64,000 nt of DNA from NCBI GenBank assembly GCA_037042915.1, contig CM073198.1:3162001-3226000 (forward strand), read 5' to 3'. The translations under genes were made by a program, and so were the position numbers. The DNA comes from Auricularia sp. M13 (lineage: Eukaryota; Basidiomycota; Agaricomycetes; Auriculariales; Auriculariaceae). Each line of letters opens with the position of its first letter. The stretch's first letter is position 1. Of this stretch, positions 32,582 to 44,400 are shown piece after piece. The notes beneath the pieces were generated by a model, which was not told the DNA's origin, ran no database searches, and saw only the letters and a program-made list of their open reading frames with translations.

Positions 32582-34397
32582 ATGCTTTACTTCTCCACGC
32601 GCGGCGCAGACTCAAAACTGTCCTTCGAGGACGTGCGTGCCCTCTACAGCTAGCCCTGTGCAATACTCTCAGCAGCATGTCCACAGACCGTCCTCACGGG
32701 ACTCGCGCCCAACGGCGGCCTCTTCATCCCAGAGTCCATCCCGCAGCTGCCAGCGAACTGGCGCCAGGCCTGGGCATCGCACTCGTTCCAGCAGCTGTCG
32801 CTCGAGATCCTGTCGCTGTACATATCGCCCAGCGAGATCTCGCGCCGGGAGCTCGAGCGGCTCGTCGACAAGTCATACAGCACCTTCCGCCACCCGGACG
32901 TGACGCCGCTCGTCAGGCTCGACGACCGCACATTTATCCTCGAGCTCTTCCACGGCCCGACATTTGCGTTCAAGGACGTCGCGCTGCAGCTGCTGGGAAA
33001 CCTGTTCGACTTCTTCCTCGCCCGCCGCAACGCCCGCAAGTCTTCGGCCGAGCCGCGCGAACGCCTTACCGTCCTCGGCGCGACCAGCGGCGACACGGGC
33101 AGCGCTGCCATCTATGGCCTGCGCGGCAAAGCCGACATTGACATCTTCATACTGCATCCCAAGGGCCGTGTCTCGCCCATCCAGGAGGCACAGATGACGA
33201 CCGTGCCGGATCCGAACGTGCATAACCTTGCTGTTAAGGGCACGTTCGATGACTGCCAGGTGCGTCTCGATTACACAGGCTATGAGCTCCTGCTTACTTG
33301 CGCCCTTAGGACATCGTCAAGCACCTCTTCGCTGACCGCGAGTTCAACGACAAGCATCGACTTGGTGCCATAAACTCGATCAACTGGGCGCGCATCCTCG
33401 CTCAGACAGTATACTACTTCCTCTCCTACTTTGCCGCACAGAAAACCGCGCCCGAGGGCTCGAACGTACTGCTGCAGTACGTTGTGCCGACGGGCAACTT
33501 TGGCGACATCCTCGCGGGCTACTACGCCCGTCGCATGGGGCTGCCGATGGCGCCGCTCGTCGTAGCGACGAACGCCAACGACATCCTCGCCCGCTTCTGG
33601 GCCACCGGGCGGTATGAAAAGGTCGAGTCCCCAGATGCCGGAACGGGCGCCGCGGCGCCAGCGGCCGGCGCGAGCGACGGCAAGCAGGCGACGCGCGATA
33701 CGAGCGGCGTGCAGGAGACGCTGAGCCCGGCGATGGACATCCTCGTCTCCAGCAACTTCGAGCGGCTGCTGTGGTACCTCGCGCACGAGGCGCGGCAGGG
33801 CGATGCGCAGGCTGCCTGCGCGGACGTCAAGGGCTGGATGGACGGCGTAAAGAAGGACGGGCGCGCAGTCGTCCCAACTGAGGTGCTCAAGCTTGCGCGC
33901 AGAGACTTCGTGGCAGAGCGCGTCTCGGACGACCAGGTGCGCTTCTTGTGCGCTCCGTACGCGGGATGTGCTCAATATTTGACGCATAGACCCTCGAGAC
34001 GATTGCGAGCGTGTACGTGCGCTCGAAATACGTTGCCGACCCGCACACGGCCGTGGCACTCGCAGCAGCAGAACGCATATCGTACGCCCATGCTCAATCC
34101 AGACGTAGCATACCTCTCATACAGCCTGGTAGATCTGCGGAGGTGCGGCAAATTGTGCTCTCGACCGCACATCCCGCAAAGTTCTCAGACGCCGTGACGC
34201 GCGCGTTGAGCGCCGTCTCCGCGTTCGACTTTGCGCGCGACGTGCTCCCGGACGAGTTCAAGGGACTGCTCGACAAGCCGCGGCGCGTCATCGACATCGA
34301 AGCTGCCGACTCAGATCTCGTCAAGCGCGCGATTGAGCGCACGCTCGCGGTCAAAGAAAAGCACGCGCAGCCTGCTGCTGCTGCGCCCAGCGTGTAA
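32582..34397 (+). CDS. THR4: Threonine synthase
   Basis: PLP enzyme converting O-phosphohomoserine to L-threonine and phosphate, the last step of threonine synthesis. The start at 32582 gives MLYFSTRGADSKLSFED; a 5' intron then joins it to TVLTGLAPNGGLFIPESIPQ. The PLP lysine lies in LFHGPTFAFKDVALQLLGN. Other hallmarks: VLGATSGDTGSAAIYGLRGK (phosphate loop), PKGRVSPIQEAQMTTV, INSINWARILAQTVYYF, VVPTGNFGDILAGYYARRMG, ATNANDILARFWATGRYE, ETLSPAMDILVSSNFERLLW and VLSTAHPAKF near the end. About 530 residues, close to yeast Thr4. An Ala/Gly/Asp-rich loop insert (about 33630-33720) is a small departure. Five exons or so. EMC2 follows on the same strand 162 bases downstream. Confidence 0.96.
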
Positions 34398-34559
34398 TGA
34401 TATGAGACCCCGGCCGCGCGTGTCGTGTCTACTGCAATAGAATGAGCTTGGAGGGTGTTTGAGGATCTGAATGAAGCCACAACAAATGTGTATGCGCCTC
34501 ATTGAAGGGAATGGAGCAAGGTGCAAATCGGTGTTGTCCGGCTTCAAGTTTCCTCCACC

Positions 34560-35656
34560 ATGTCGTTGTCGTTTGCCGAAGCCCAACAGCGCCTAGCTAC
34601 TTTCCGGACGCGCAACACGCGCTCAAGCGAGGAGATCGTCCAGCTCGGTCGCAAAGTGCTGCGCGAAAATGGCCTGAAGAAGATGGGCGACGAGGGTGTG
34701 CCTGCTTTACTCAGTCTCGTGCTCACAGTTTGACACGATGCAGGCTGGGGATTCCTCGAGCAACTCGCATTGGCGGCCCTCGACATTGGCCAGCTGGAAC
34801 TCGCATATGTGCACTGATGTACTGCCGCGGCCTTGCACGGCGCTGACACGTTACGACAGGACTGCATAGCGCAACTGGAAGAGCGCTTCCCGGACTCGCC
34901 GCGAACAAACTGCCTGCAAGGTCTTGTCCTGGAGGCCCAGGGACAGCTGGAAGATGCGCTGGACTGGTACGACAAGGCACTGCAGTTGGACGAGGGAAAC
35001 GCGGTGCGTATTCAATGCGCGACGTCCCATCCGTGTCCTCATTACTCGGTCTGTCCCTACAGGCATATTGGAAGCGCAAAATAGCTGTCAGAAGACAGAT
35101 GGGCGCGCTGGACAAGGTCGTGGAGGAACTGGCCATTTACCTCGACGTGTATTACGCCGACGCAGACGCGTGGCTCGAGCTGGCCGACGTCTACGCGTCT
35201 GTAAACCAGTACGCCGCAGTCTACCTCATTCACTTGCAGCGCACGGCTTTAACACATATGCTTCGCGCCAGGTACACAAACGCGTTACAATGCCTGTCAC
35301 ACGCGATGCTCATCGCGCCGCAAAACCCCTTTCACGTCCTGCAAGCAGCAGAGACGGCATACACAGCAGGCGACCTGCCGCTCGCCGCGCGCTACTACCT
35401 CCGCGTCGTCGAGATGGGCGATGGCACGGACAGCTCTGGCATAGTGCGGCGCGCCTGGTTCGGCGTCAAGCTGTGCTCGCGACGGCTGCTCCGCGACGCA
35501 GGCGCGACGCAGTCTGCGTCAGGCACGGACGTGCCGAAGCATCTTGCCGAACTCGAGCTGCTCGCGACGGAGAGGCTGGCAGAGTCGTACTCCGCGAGCA
35601 AAACGGGTGGCGAGGCGCGCGGCTGGAGTGTTGTTGAGCGCTGGCTTTCTGCATAA
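34560..35656 (+). CDS. EMC2: ER membrane protein complex subunit 2 (TPR protein)
   Basis: The EMC inserts tail-anchored and multipass proteins into the ER; EMC2 is its cytosolic TPR scaffold. The start MSLSFAEAQQRLATFRTRNT is followed after short introns by WGFLEQLALAALDIGQ, then DCIAQLEERFPDSPR and LQGLVLEAQGQLEDALDWYD, AYWKRKIAVRRQMGALDKVV, ELAIYLDVYYADADAWLELA, YTNALQCLSHAMLIAPQNPF and LAARYYLRVVEMGDG. The spacing of small and aromatic residues fits tandem TPRs. About 300 residues, normal for EMC2. Five or six exons. Confidence 0.93.
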
Positions 35657-35885
35657 TGTGTTTCGCATACTTACATAGACGATGGTAATTATTATGCACT
35701 CAGGACCTGAGCATCTAGCATCTATGCAACTCGTGAATCCTGTATAGGCGATGGTATTGGCGTATGCTCCGATGAAACTGCGAATTCTTCAGCACAACGG
35801 CTTATATTTCTTGAGCAAGACTCTGCAGCTGTCTAATCGTACATGGAAAGCAGACTTCAAAGCATATTTCATAGTATTTGAGGCG

Positions 35886-37668
35886 TCAGTTCAAGACTTG
35901 TACGGTGGGGCCAGGTAGCGTTGGCGGCTCATCGGAGAGAAAATCGATGAGGAGCGGCGTCCTCTCGTTGGCGGCCCGGCCGCGTAGACGCTCTCGAAGC
36001 GCGACCGTCCTCTCTCTAGCACCGGCCCACAGCCGCACCGCCGAAGCCCAAGCGAGATGTGCGCCGCCCGAGACCGGCGAAAGAGCAAATGGCACGACAA
36101 GACACAGGACAAGCAATGCGACGAGGTTGCCCACCATGCTGTAGACCGTCCTGGCCTCGTTAAACGGATGCGCAACGGGGATGTCCAGGATCCAGCTGCC
36201 CTTGCCGACGCGTGCAAGGATGTCTTGCCCGTGTGGGCCGATCAGCGCGCTCCGCCCGCCCGCGCCGCCGTCGCACCAGAGTACATGCGTGTCGAGTTCT
36301 TGGGCGCGCAGGCGCGCGTGGTCGGCCATCGCAGCGCCGACGTCTGGGTGCCAGGTGTGCGAAGGAGCCAGGATGAGAGCGGGTTTCCGCTGGGAGCGGG
36401 CGAGAGGGAGCGGCGAAGCGAAGTCGAGGCATATGGACGCTGTGATGGGGATTTCGTGGAACTCGTTCTTTCTGCGGCTGATAGCGACGGGCAGAGGAAA
36501 GTCAACGACCCTGGGAGGTATGTTCTCGGTCACTTGGCTATAGGACTCGACCACTGTTTGCATTAGTGAGTTGCAAGGCAGAGTGAGGCAGTTACTTACG
36601 TGGGACAAGATTACGTTTGTAGTACGTGAAAAGTTCCTCGCCGTTCTGGTTGACGACCGTGAGCACGTTCCGGTGCTTTCCCCGTTCCCCTGGCGCAGGT
36701 TCGATGTACGACACACCGACCCAGGTGTATTTCTGGCCCCCTTCCTGGAGGATCGTTTTAACCGAGGCGAATAGTTCTGTCTTCTCCGTCTCGGAATACA
36801 CAGTCACTGCGGCCTCAGGCCATAGAACCAGGCGCGCGGCCGACATGTATTGTTTCGTTTCGTGAATGTAGCGCTGGAGCGGGGACTCGTTAGAGTCAGA
36901 CGGTAAGATACAAGCCACGGGGAAACTGTCGGCACCCTCTGGGACGGGATGAAAAGCGGACTGGAAGTGAGATGGTATTGCAAGCGCAAGTAGAAGAGTG
37001 GCCAATAATGGGACACGCGAGCGTGGCCTGTCCTCATCATCGTCCGTGACAGTCGAGTTTGGATCGTCTTGGTACGAGTCGACGTCCTCTACAATGGCCT
37101 GGGTGAGGACAACGGCCCAGGCTGCGGCAAGCCAATCGAGTACGGGAGCGCCGAAGTACGGAAGCAGCCAGGAATACATTCCATAGCCTTCCAAAGGCGT
37201 CCATGTTACGAGCCTTCCCAGCGGTGTCAAAGACTCGGTCCAAGACAGCAGCGTCCATACGACGGGGAAAATGCAGAGGCGCGTCCATCCAGCGACATGG
37301 CGTGAGCGAGAAGCAAGCCTCGTCGAGAAGAATGCGGCGGCTACGGCTTGCGAGCCCATGAGAATCATTGAGAGCAATGATATAGCAATGGCTCCCCAAG
37401 GTGTCGACAAGGCAGAGGAAGATGCTCCAAGACGCGCAAGCGTTCCTCCAAGAGCGGTAGTCCCTGCTATAACCAATGCATTGGTGTGACTGCTGCGGCC
37501 AATGCGAATATCGTCTGCTTGCACGAGGAGGGTCGTGAGCAGCGCGACGACGAGAGGGAACGAGGGCGTGGACGACAGCGCCAGGTATGAGATGCCTGCG
37601 GAGACTGGGGCGACGATGTAAGGACGGCGCAGTGTCAGCGCACGCGCAATGGTCGAGGACTGCATCAT
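35886..37668 (-). CDS. Apolipoprotein N-acyltransferase (Lnt)-like membrane nitrilase
   Basis: The first exon (ATG at 37668) encodes an N-terminal half with multiple hydrophobic spans (for example PLVVALLTTLLV, ALVIAGTTALGGTLARLGAS, AIAISLLSMILMGSQAVAAA, LLATLLLALAIP). The second half is a carbon-nitrogen-hydrolase fold with the three nitrilase catalytic positions: Glu in VLWPEAAV, Lys in TYYKRNLVP and Cys in ASICLDFASP. A final hydrophobic span (MVGNLVALLVLCLVVPFALS) precedes a basic cytosolic tail. This is the bacterial Lnt arrangement, where the enzyme N-acylates lipoproteins. In fungi such proteins exist but their substrate is not settled, so function here is open. Only one intron is evident, between NLVP and LVESYSQ, unusual for this intron-rich window. 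About 580 residues. Confidence 0.86.
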
Positions 37669-38052
37669 GGCAGCGTGCAAAGCGCTATTCCTTCCTGCAT
37701 CGCTTCGATCTGCACCCGCCGCCCTGTTTGGGGACTTGGGATTTGCTCCCAGGCCTATGTAGTCGTAGGCACAGGCTCTTTGCTGGGGCCCATATGTACA
37801 GTATTCTGCATGGCGTTCGCCTGGCCGAAAAACACGTTCGACTGGGCTTGCTTCGTCTGCCCAGGCGGCCGGTCAGTCGCAAGATCTCAATATAACGAGA
37901 TAATGCGTATACTGCAAGCAGATTATAAAACACGACTTGCAATAATAAAAGCCTCTAGCACCCTCAAACCAATGCAGTAGGCCGAGGAGCGCAAACGAGG
38001 AAGAGTCAGGAACGGGTTTCTCCGATGAACGCATCCTTTCTCTTGAACCGTC
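37669..38052. other. Divergent promoter region, Lnt-like / TFIP11
   Basis: 384 bases between the two start codons. It must hold both promoters; no motif stands out and no gene is supported. Confidence 0.5.
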
Positions 38053-41000
38053 ATGGCGCGTCGCAAACGGCAGTTCCTGGACGACGACGATTCTGATTCA
38101 GACTCGTCTGGACGCGCGGACGGCGACATTGATATGGACAACGATCCAGACGCTCGAGCTGAGCGCGAACTATTCGAGAACCCGTACCAGCGCAAGCGGA
38201 GACGCGTCAACGGCAAAGACGACGCGATATACGGCGTCTTTGGCGAAAGCGACGACGAGGAAGACGACGCGCGCATTAGGCGGCGGCGTGCTGACTTGAC
38301 CAAGTAAGTCGCTTCTCAGTTCCGTTGTATCCTTTGCTCATGCTATAATTCCTGAAGAGCTCCAGTATTTACTTCGTCGACGAAGCTTGATACTTCATTG
38401 GAGGCCGACGCCGAAAGCGGCCCAAACCAGGATATGGACGATAACGAAGATGGCGGCGGCGACACAGACGAAATTGATGACGACTCGTCGGCGGACGAGC
38501 AACCCGCGCCACCTCGCGTCCGCGACGAGGACGAAGACGACGTACCAAGGCCTGGCTTTGGTTCTGGAATCGGCTCTACGAACGCTTTCGCGCGGGGAGG
38601 AATAGGAACCAAGCAGGGCAGCCCAAACATATCGAATGGTGGCATTGGCTCTGCATCCCGGGAAACCGAGGACGAGGCCCCTTCCCGACCTGGCCTCGGT
38701 GGCATCGGGTCAACGCGCGGCGGGATAGGAGCACGCCCAACTGAAGACGACTCTCCAGCATTTCCGACAGCTTTCGGCAAGGCTGCCAGCGCCCAACGCA
38801 AGAGTTTCCTGCGCAATCGGGGTGATGATTCACGCCAAGGCACGCCGTCTGCGGCGAACCTCAGTGCATCCGAGAAGCTACACTTCAGCAAATTGGAGGG
38901 CAGTTTCGGTGCGCGACTTATGGCTAAGATGGGCTGGCAAGCTGTACGTGCATCACCTGTTCTCACTGCCAAATATTGATGACTTTACCAGGGCACGGGT
39001 CTTGGGTCAAGCGGAGAAGGCATTGTAACGCCCATAGAGACTAAACTGCGGCCGAACCGCGTTGGCATTGCCTTCAAGGGCTTTAAGGAGCGGACCGAGC
39101 AGTCCAAAGCCGAGGCGCGACGGCGTGGCGAGGTAGTCAGCGACGACGACGACAAACCCAAGAAGGGTGGCAAGAAGAAGGCCGCCGCGCCCGTCGACCG
39201 CTCAGCCGCATGGAAGTCGAAGCCTCGCAAGGCGAAGAAGCGGGATGTCGAGCACAAGACGTACGAGCAAATCCTCGCCGATTCAGCGGATATCGCGCCC
39301 TTGCAGGAGAAGATCATCGACGCGACCGGTGCAGGTGGTCCTCGGGAGCTCACCAGCCTCGCCGAAATGGCAAGCTGGACGCCGTCGACGGACTCCATGC
39401 GCATCCCGGAGGTGCGGCATAACTTGCGCCTTATCGTCGATATGTGCAAGGGCGAGCTGGACGGCCTAGCCAGGGAGGCGCGCGCGCTCGAGGAGCGCAA
39501 GAAGTGGGTCAACGCGGAGGACGCTCGCTTGCGCAAGAAGATGGCCGACGAGGCGCAACGTAGGTTTCTCGTTGCAAGCCGTTGACACCGAATTGACTCT
39601 CTTCAGTGATCGCTCGACTGCAGAACATTCACCTCATCATCGACGACATTGACTCAAAGTCGCAACAAGCATCCAGTAGTTACGAACCTGCTCTGGACAC
39701 GTTCACGCCGGCTTTTTCGCGACTGGTCGAAGAATATCCCAAGGAGTACTCTTCTTATAACCTGGACCACATAGTCGTAGCCTCGGTGGCGCCTGCTGTG
39801 CGACGAGACCTTGCTAGCTGGCGCCCGCTGGAAGATCCCAGTAAACTCACCGCGGTCTTTGCTCAATGGCAACCAGCGCTCAAGATGACGATACCGGAGG
39901 CTCCGAAGACAGACGTGGGCATGTACAACGGGTTATCGATCATTGCGTCCTCGAAGCCCGTCGAGGTTGACTCACCCATGACTGCGTACGATAGCCTATT
40001 ATGGAGCGCATGGCTACCGAAAGTGCGCTCAAGTCTAAAGTGAGTTTGCAACTTTCTGTTGTTAGTTCACAACTGATGCATCTGAAGCAACGACTGGTCC
40101 CCGGACGATGCTGGGCCTGCCATTCGTCTTTACGAAGCATGGGCCACTCTTCTGCCACCTTTCATTCGCGACAACCTTCTTGATCAAGTCGTTCTTCCCA
40201 AGGTCCAGAAAGCTGTTGCAGACTGGAGCCCAAGAGGTGGTGTCTCGTTACGCGCCATTGTGTTTCCCTGGCTTCCACACGTTGGACTGCGTGTAGACGA
40301 ACTGCTCGGCGATGCGAAGCGGAAAGTCAAAGGTGTCTTCCGCTCATGGAGTCCCAAGGATGGTGTACCCACGGAACTCATGGCATGGAAAGACGTATGT
40401 TTGCCTCTATACGTGTTAAGCCACTTCTCAAATATGTTCACAGGTCTTTCCTCCCGCCGAGTGGGAGAATCTCATCCTCAAATACATCGTCCCAAAGCTT
40501 GGTGCCACCCTTCGCGACGACCTGCGCATCAACCCGCGCGACCAGTCGCTCGATCCGCTCAAATGGGTCCTCGCTTGGGATGGCACGCTTCGCGCCTCCA
40601 CGCTTTCGGCGCTGCTCGACCAGGAGTTCTTCCCGAAATGGCTGGGCGTCCTGCACACCTGGCTCGTTCACCCAAGTGCGAACCTCGCCGAAATTGCGGA
40701 GTGGTACGGGTGGTGGCGCGGGCAGCTGCCGCAGACGGAGAGCGTGAAGAGCGGGCTGGCGCGCGGTCTCAAGATGATGGACGACGCGATGGCGCTCGGC
40801 GCCGACCGCTCGAGGCTTCCGAAACCAGAACGCGCGACCGCTACATCGTCGCCGACGCCAGCCAAGTCTGCGCCTGCGAAGTCGAGGCCGAGCGCCCGCT
40901 CGACGGAGATCACCTTCCGTGCGCTTGTTGAAGAGCATGCGGCTGCGCACAATTTGTTGGTGCTGCCGACACAGCGCGTGCACGAGGCTAGTCGGATGCC

Positions 41001-41157
41001 ATTACTGCGTGTAAGCAAAACCGTCGAGGGTCGCTCGGGGTTGTTAGTGTATGTGCTCGACGATGCTGTGTGGACGGCGCCCGAGGCAGGTGGCGACGGC
41101 CCCTGGCGCGCGATCACCATGGACGAGATGGTTCTGCTTGCCAGCCGGAAGCCATGA
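38053..41157 (+). CDS. G-patch spliceosome disassembly factor TFIP11/Ntr1
   Basis: Ntr1/TFIP11 activates the DEAH helicase Prp43 to take apart the post-splicing intron-lariat spliceosome. The N terminus is acidic with a basic patch (MARRKRQFLDDDDSDSDSSG, NPYQRKRRRVNGKDD), matching the TIP N-terminal domain. The G-patch begins SFGARLMAKMGWQA and continues across an intron as GTGLGSSGEGIVTPIETKLR. A Gly-rich, acidic stretch precedes it (GGIGSTRGGIGARP repeats). The large C-terminal GCFC domain shows HNLRLIVDMCKGELDGLARE, IARLQNIHLIIDDIDS, LEDPSKLTAVFAQWQPALKM, SLLWSAWLPKVRSSLKNDWS, LPKVQKAVADWSPRGG, VFPWLPHVGLRVDELLGDAK and a final basic/Pro linker with LLRVSKTVEGRSGLLVYVLD. About seven exons, roughly 920 residues. 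Confidence 0.94.
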
Positions 41158-41404
41158 TGTCTACAATTTTATTATGCTTGTACTTCTGCCACGCTCTTCC
41201 CGATGAACATATGCAAACGCAACTTAGGCATCGTGGCACATATATGTACAACGTTCTCACATTGGTGTGGAAAAGCAGAGCTTCATGTCGACTATCCCCG
41301 CATCCAGGTGAATTTGCGACAACGCTGTCTTTCAACGAGGGCGCACAGCTATCATAAAGTACATACACCATGATACATACATAATCTCTTGATCAACGCT
41401 TAGA

Positions 41405-44400
41405 TCATCGTGCGGTCGTGTGCATGGGGTTGTGCGGGACAGTCAATTCGATAGCCTGAGGATCAGGCGTGGCAGCAAAGTCTTCATCCACTGAAGGCTC
41501 GTAGTCCGCCGGGGCCATCTGAGCGAGTGTCACACTGCGTGGGATTATCAGTAAGCGAGCAACACAAGAGGCGCTGCGTACCGGTACGCCTCTTGGATTT
41601 CGTTCCTCTCCTTGTTGCCCTTGTTATACCGTTGCTTCTGCTCTCAAGCTCAGATTATAGTCCTCGAGAGAAGGCAGGATATACTGACCTCTAAAATCAG
41701 TTTGTCCGCTTCTGGAACGACGGTTCAGAGGCTAACCACATGACGACTGTGAAGAACTCACCGAGATCATCGCCCAACATTTGCAGCTGGGACGGCGCAA
41801 GATATCCCCTTTCGCCAAGGTGAGAATATTACCATCATTGACGGTAAGACATACCACGAAGGAACAGCCGAAGAGAATTTGACGAGATGATGGTTCTCTT
41901 TCACTGCTTTCGCTGATTTCGACGCCCGCACCCTCGGGGGAACCTCAGCGTCGTTCTCGTCGTGCACAATAGCAGGAAACCAGGGGAAGCCCTCTGTGCG
42001 ACAATCAATTATGCTTTCCTAACTCTCGTTGACCCTAACTCACGCATTTTCGCCCAGACTGTGCAATGCATCAGCAATATGCAAAATTTACCGCAAAGCA
42101 CGCACCCAATGTGCCATGTTCAAGAGCAGACTTGCCCTCTTCGAATTTGATCGGCGCAACGGTGTTAACGTTGAATCGTCCTTTACCCTTGGGAGGAGCA
42201 TTCCTCTGCTGAGCTTCCTGAGGAGCTGCAGTCTTTTGATGGTTCGACGGTCCCGCCGTCGCAAGGCCGGATGGCCCTGACTCTGGCGCTCGGGGCGGAG
42301 GAGCATGCTGGGAGGGAGGTGCACGAAACGGAGGTCCATGGGATGGAGGTGCACGAGACGGAGGCGCATGATGCGGAGGTGCATAATGTGGAGGTGCATA
42401 AGCCGTAGAATAGGATGGACCCGGTGTGGTTGGGTCTGTGAACGACACAGACGGCTGCATAATGGGTAACGTTTGATGCGCTTGGTGCACTTGCCAATGC
42501 GCAACCTGCATTGGGTCGTATGAAGGCAGTGTTTGTGCATCTGGCAATGGGTTGAATGCAGGCAGCGCTTGCGTAGTTGGGTACTGTTGGTATGCAGAAA
42601 ACGCCTGCATGCCTTGACCTGGAAAGGAATCAAAGGACGATGGCCCATGCGCCGGCGGGAAGTAGTCAAATGTTGGTTGCACGTGCGGAGCCGAAAATCC
42701 ATGGCCTGAAAATGCAGTATAAGACGGTTGCCCATGTACAGCCGGTAACGGGTTGGGTGTCGATGCATGTTGTATGGGCATGAAATCCATCGGTATGTGA
42801 GCATCTACGTTCGGCGTATATAGCGATTGAGGCTCGACTGCAGGCGTTTGTGGCATATGAGGATGTGCCGAGACAGGTGGTGGCGGCCGGGGCGTGGGAA
42901 GGCGAGCAGGCGCAGGTGCAGGTGCAGGTGATGGTGATGGTGCTTTCGATGGCTGCTGGGGAGAAACTGGCGGTGGTATAGACGAGCGTTCGACCTCTAG
43001 AACTTGTGCTGGTGTGGGTTCATGTTGCGGCGGCGTGGAAGGTGGCTGCGGCGTTGTACCTGCCCTGCTGTTCTGCGTGGGTGGTTGTTGGGAAGAGCCA
43101 GACGAGCTGGAAGCCTGGAGTGGTTCGGTGGCCGGAACAAGCGAAGAATCGGACGCGTTGAGCGTTTGATTCTCTTCTGCAGTCGTTGCAACGACGGATA
43201 AACGGGATTTGGTCCGATCGCCTACACAGTCCCATGTCAACAAAGCCCAGTAGAGCCAGATCGTAAATGAACTTGCCTTTGCGAGCCTTCTTGGGTAGAG
43301 GAGGGAGATCGGGTGCCTGCCGCCCACCGCGTCGCGTACCGGCGTCCAGAACCCAGCCCTGGTGGAAGAGTGTAAATGAAGACCTGTTATCGACGTTGGG
43401 CACAACATCGGGCATTACAAGCGGCGCTGCCTCAGTCGACGGCCGCTTGCGCTTCACGCCGGGGCGCAATGGAGATGGAGGCGGCTCCTTGGATGACGCG
43501 GGCGGCGGTGGAGGCGGCTCCTCTGATACGACAGCTTCCACAGCTGCCGCCGAGGATGAAGTCGACATCGGAGGTTGCAGCACTTCAGGTGTCGGCTCTG
43601 GCTCTGCTTTAGGCTCCGCCGTGTCGCGCGAGTTCTCGGTAACAGGTGTGGATGCAGCATGCTCTGTGGCGAATGACTCCGCAGTACCCTCCTCCACGGT
43701 TTCCCTTTCGCTCGCCTTGCGCTTCTTGGCAGGTTTCTTCCCTTTGCTTCTCTTCGTCGGAGTAGACGGTATCGCCGTTGACACCGGGGGAGGGGTCGGC
43801 TCTCTCGGCAGAGGTGTCGGTTCCCGTGGCGGCGGAGTTGGCGGTGGAGGCTTGTATACAGGTAGTTCCATGGAGAACAGAGACTCGACAGGTGGCTTGC
43901 TCAGCTCGAGATCCATATCCGGGTCTTCCGCAACAAGTTCCTTCTCGCAGAGCAGACGCACGAGGTCTAACGTGGGCTCGAGATCGCCTATCACAGAGCG
44001 GTTCGCAAAGTATGTTACTGTTGCGTCGTCCTCGACCTTCTTGACGTCGACGTCCATAGCTGCGTCTGTAGCGTCGCCGCTGCCTGAGCGTGTTGAAGAA
44101 TTTCTGCCACTGTCTTCTTGCATCGGCAGGGCACGCTTCGCGTTCTCTTCATAGTTAACCGCGAAACCATACAGGGGTGCCAAAAGCGAGACCGACTGTG
44201 TCTTGATCCTATCCGCAAGCTTATAAAAGGCCGTGTCTTTCTTGTTGTACGCCATGGCGTTATCAAGAACGAGGTTTATATCATCCTGGAAAATGGTGGT
44301 AAGAAATTGGTTCAGAAGGACTCCGAACGATAAATGACATACCACAAAAGCCTGAACGTCCCAGTACTCGTGCCGGTCGAGTCGTTCATCTATCTCCTGC

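Noticed and set aside
34521-34559. Upstream in-frame extension of EMC2
   Set aside because: Starts with a non-ATG codon; the ATG at 34560 in a CCACC context fits the family start.
43267-44154. 295-codon Ser/Gly-rich plus-strand frame
   Set aside because: Antisense of the NTO1-like exon that holds the bromodomain and disordered linker; low-complexity composition mirrors the sense strand.
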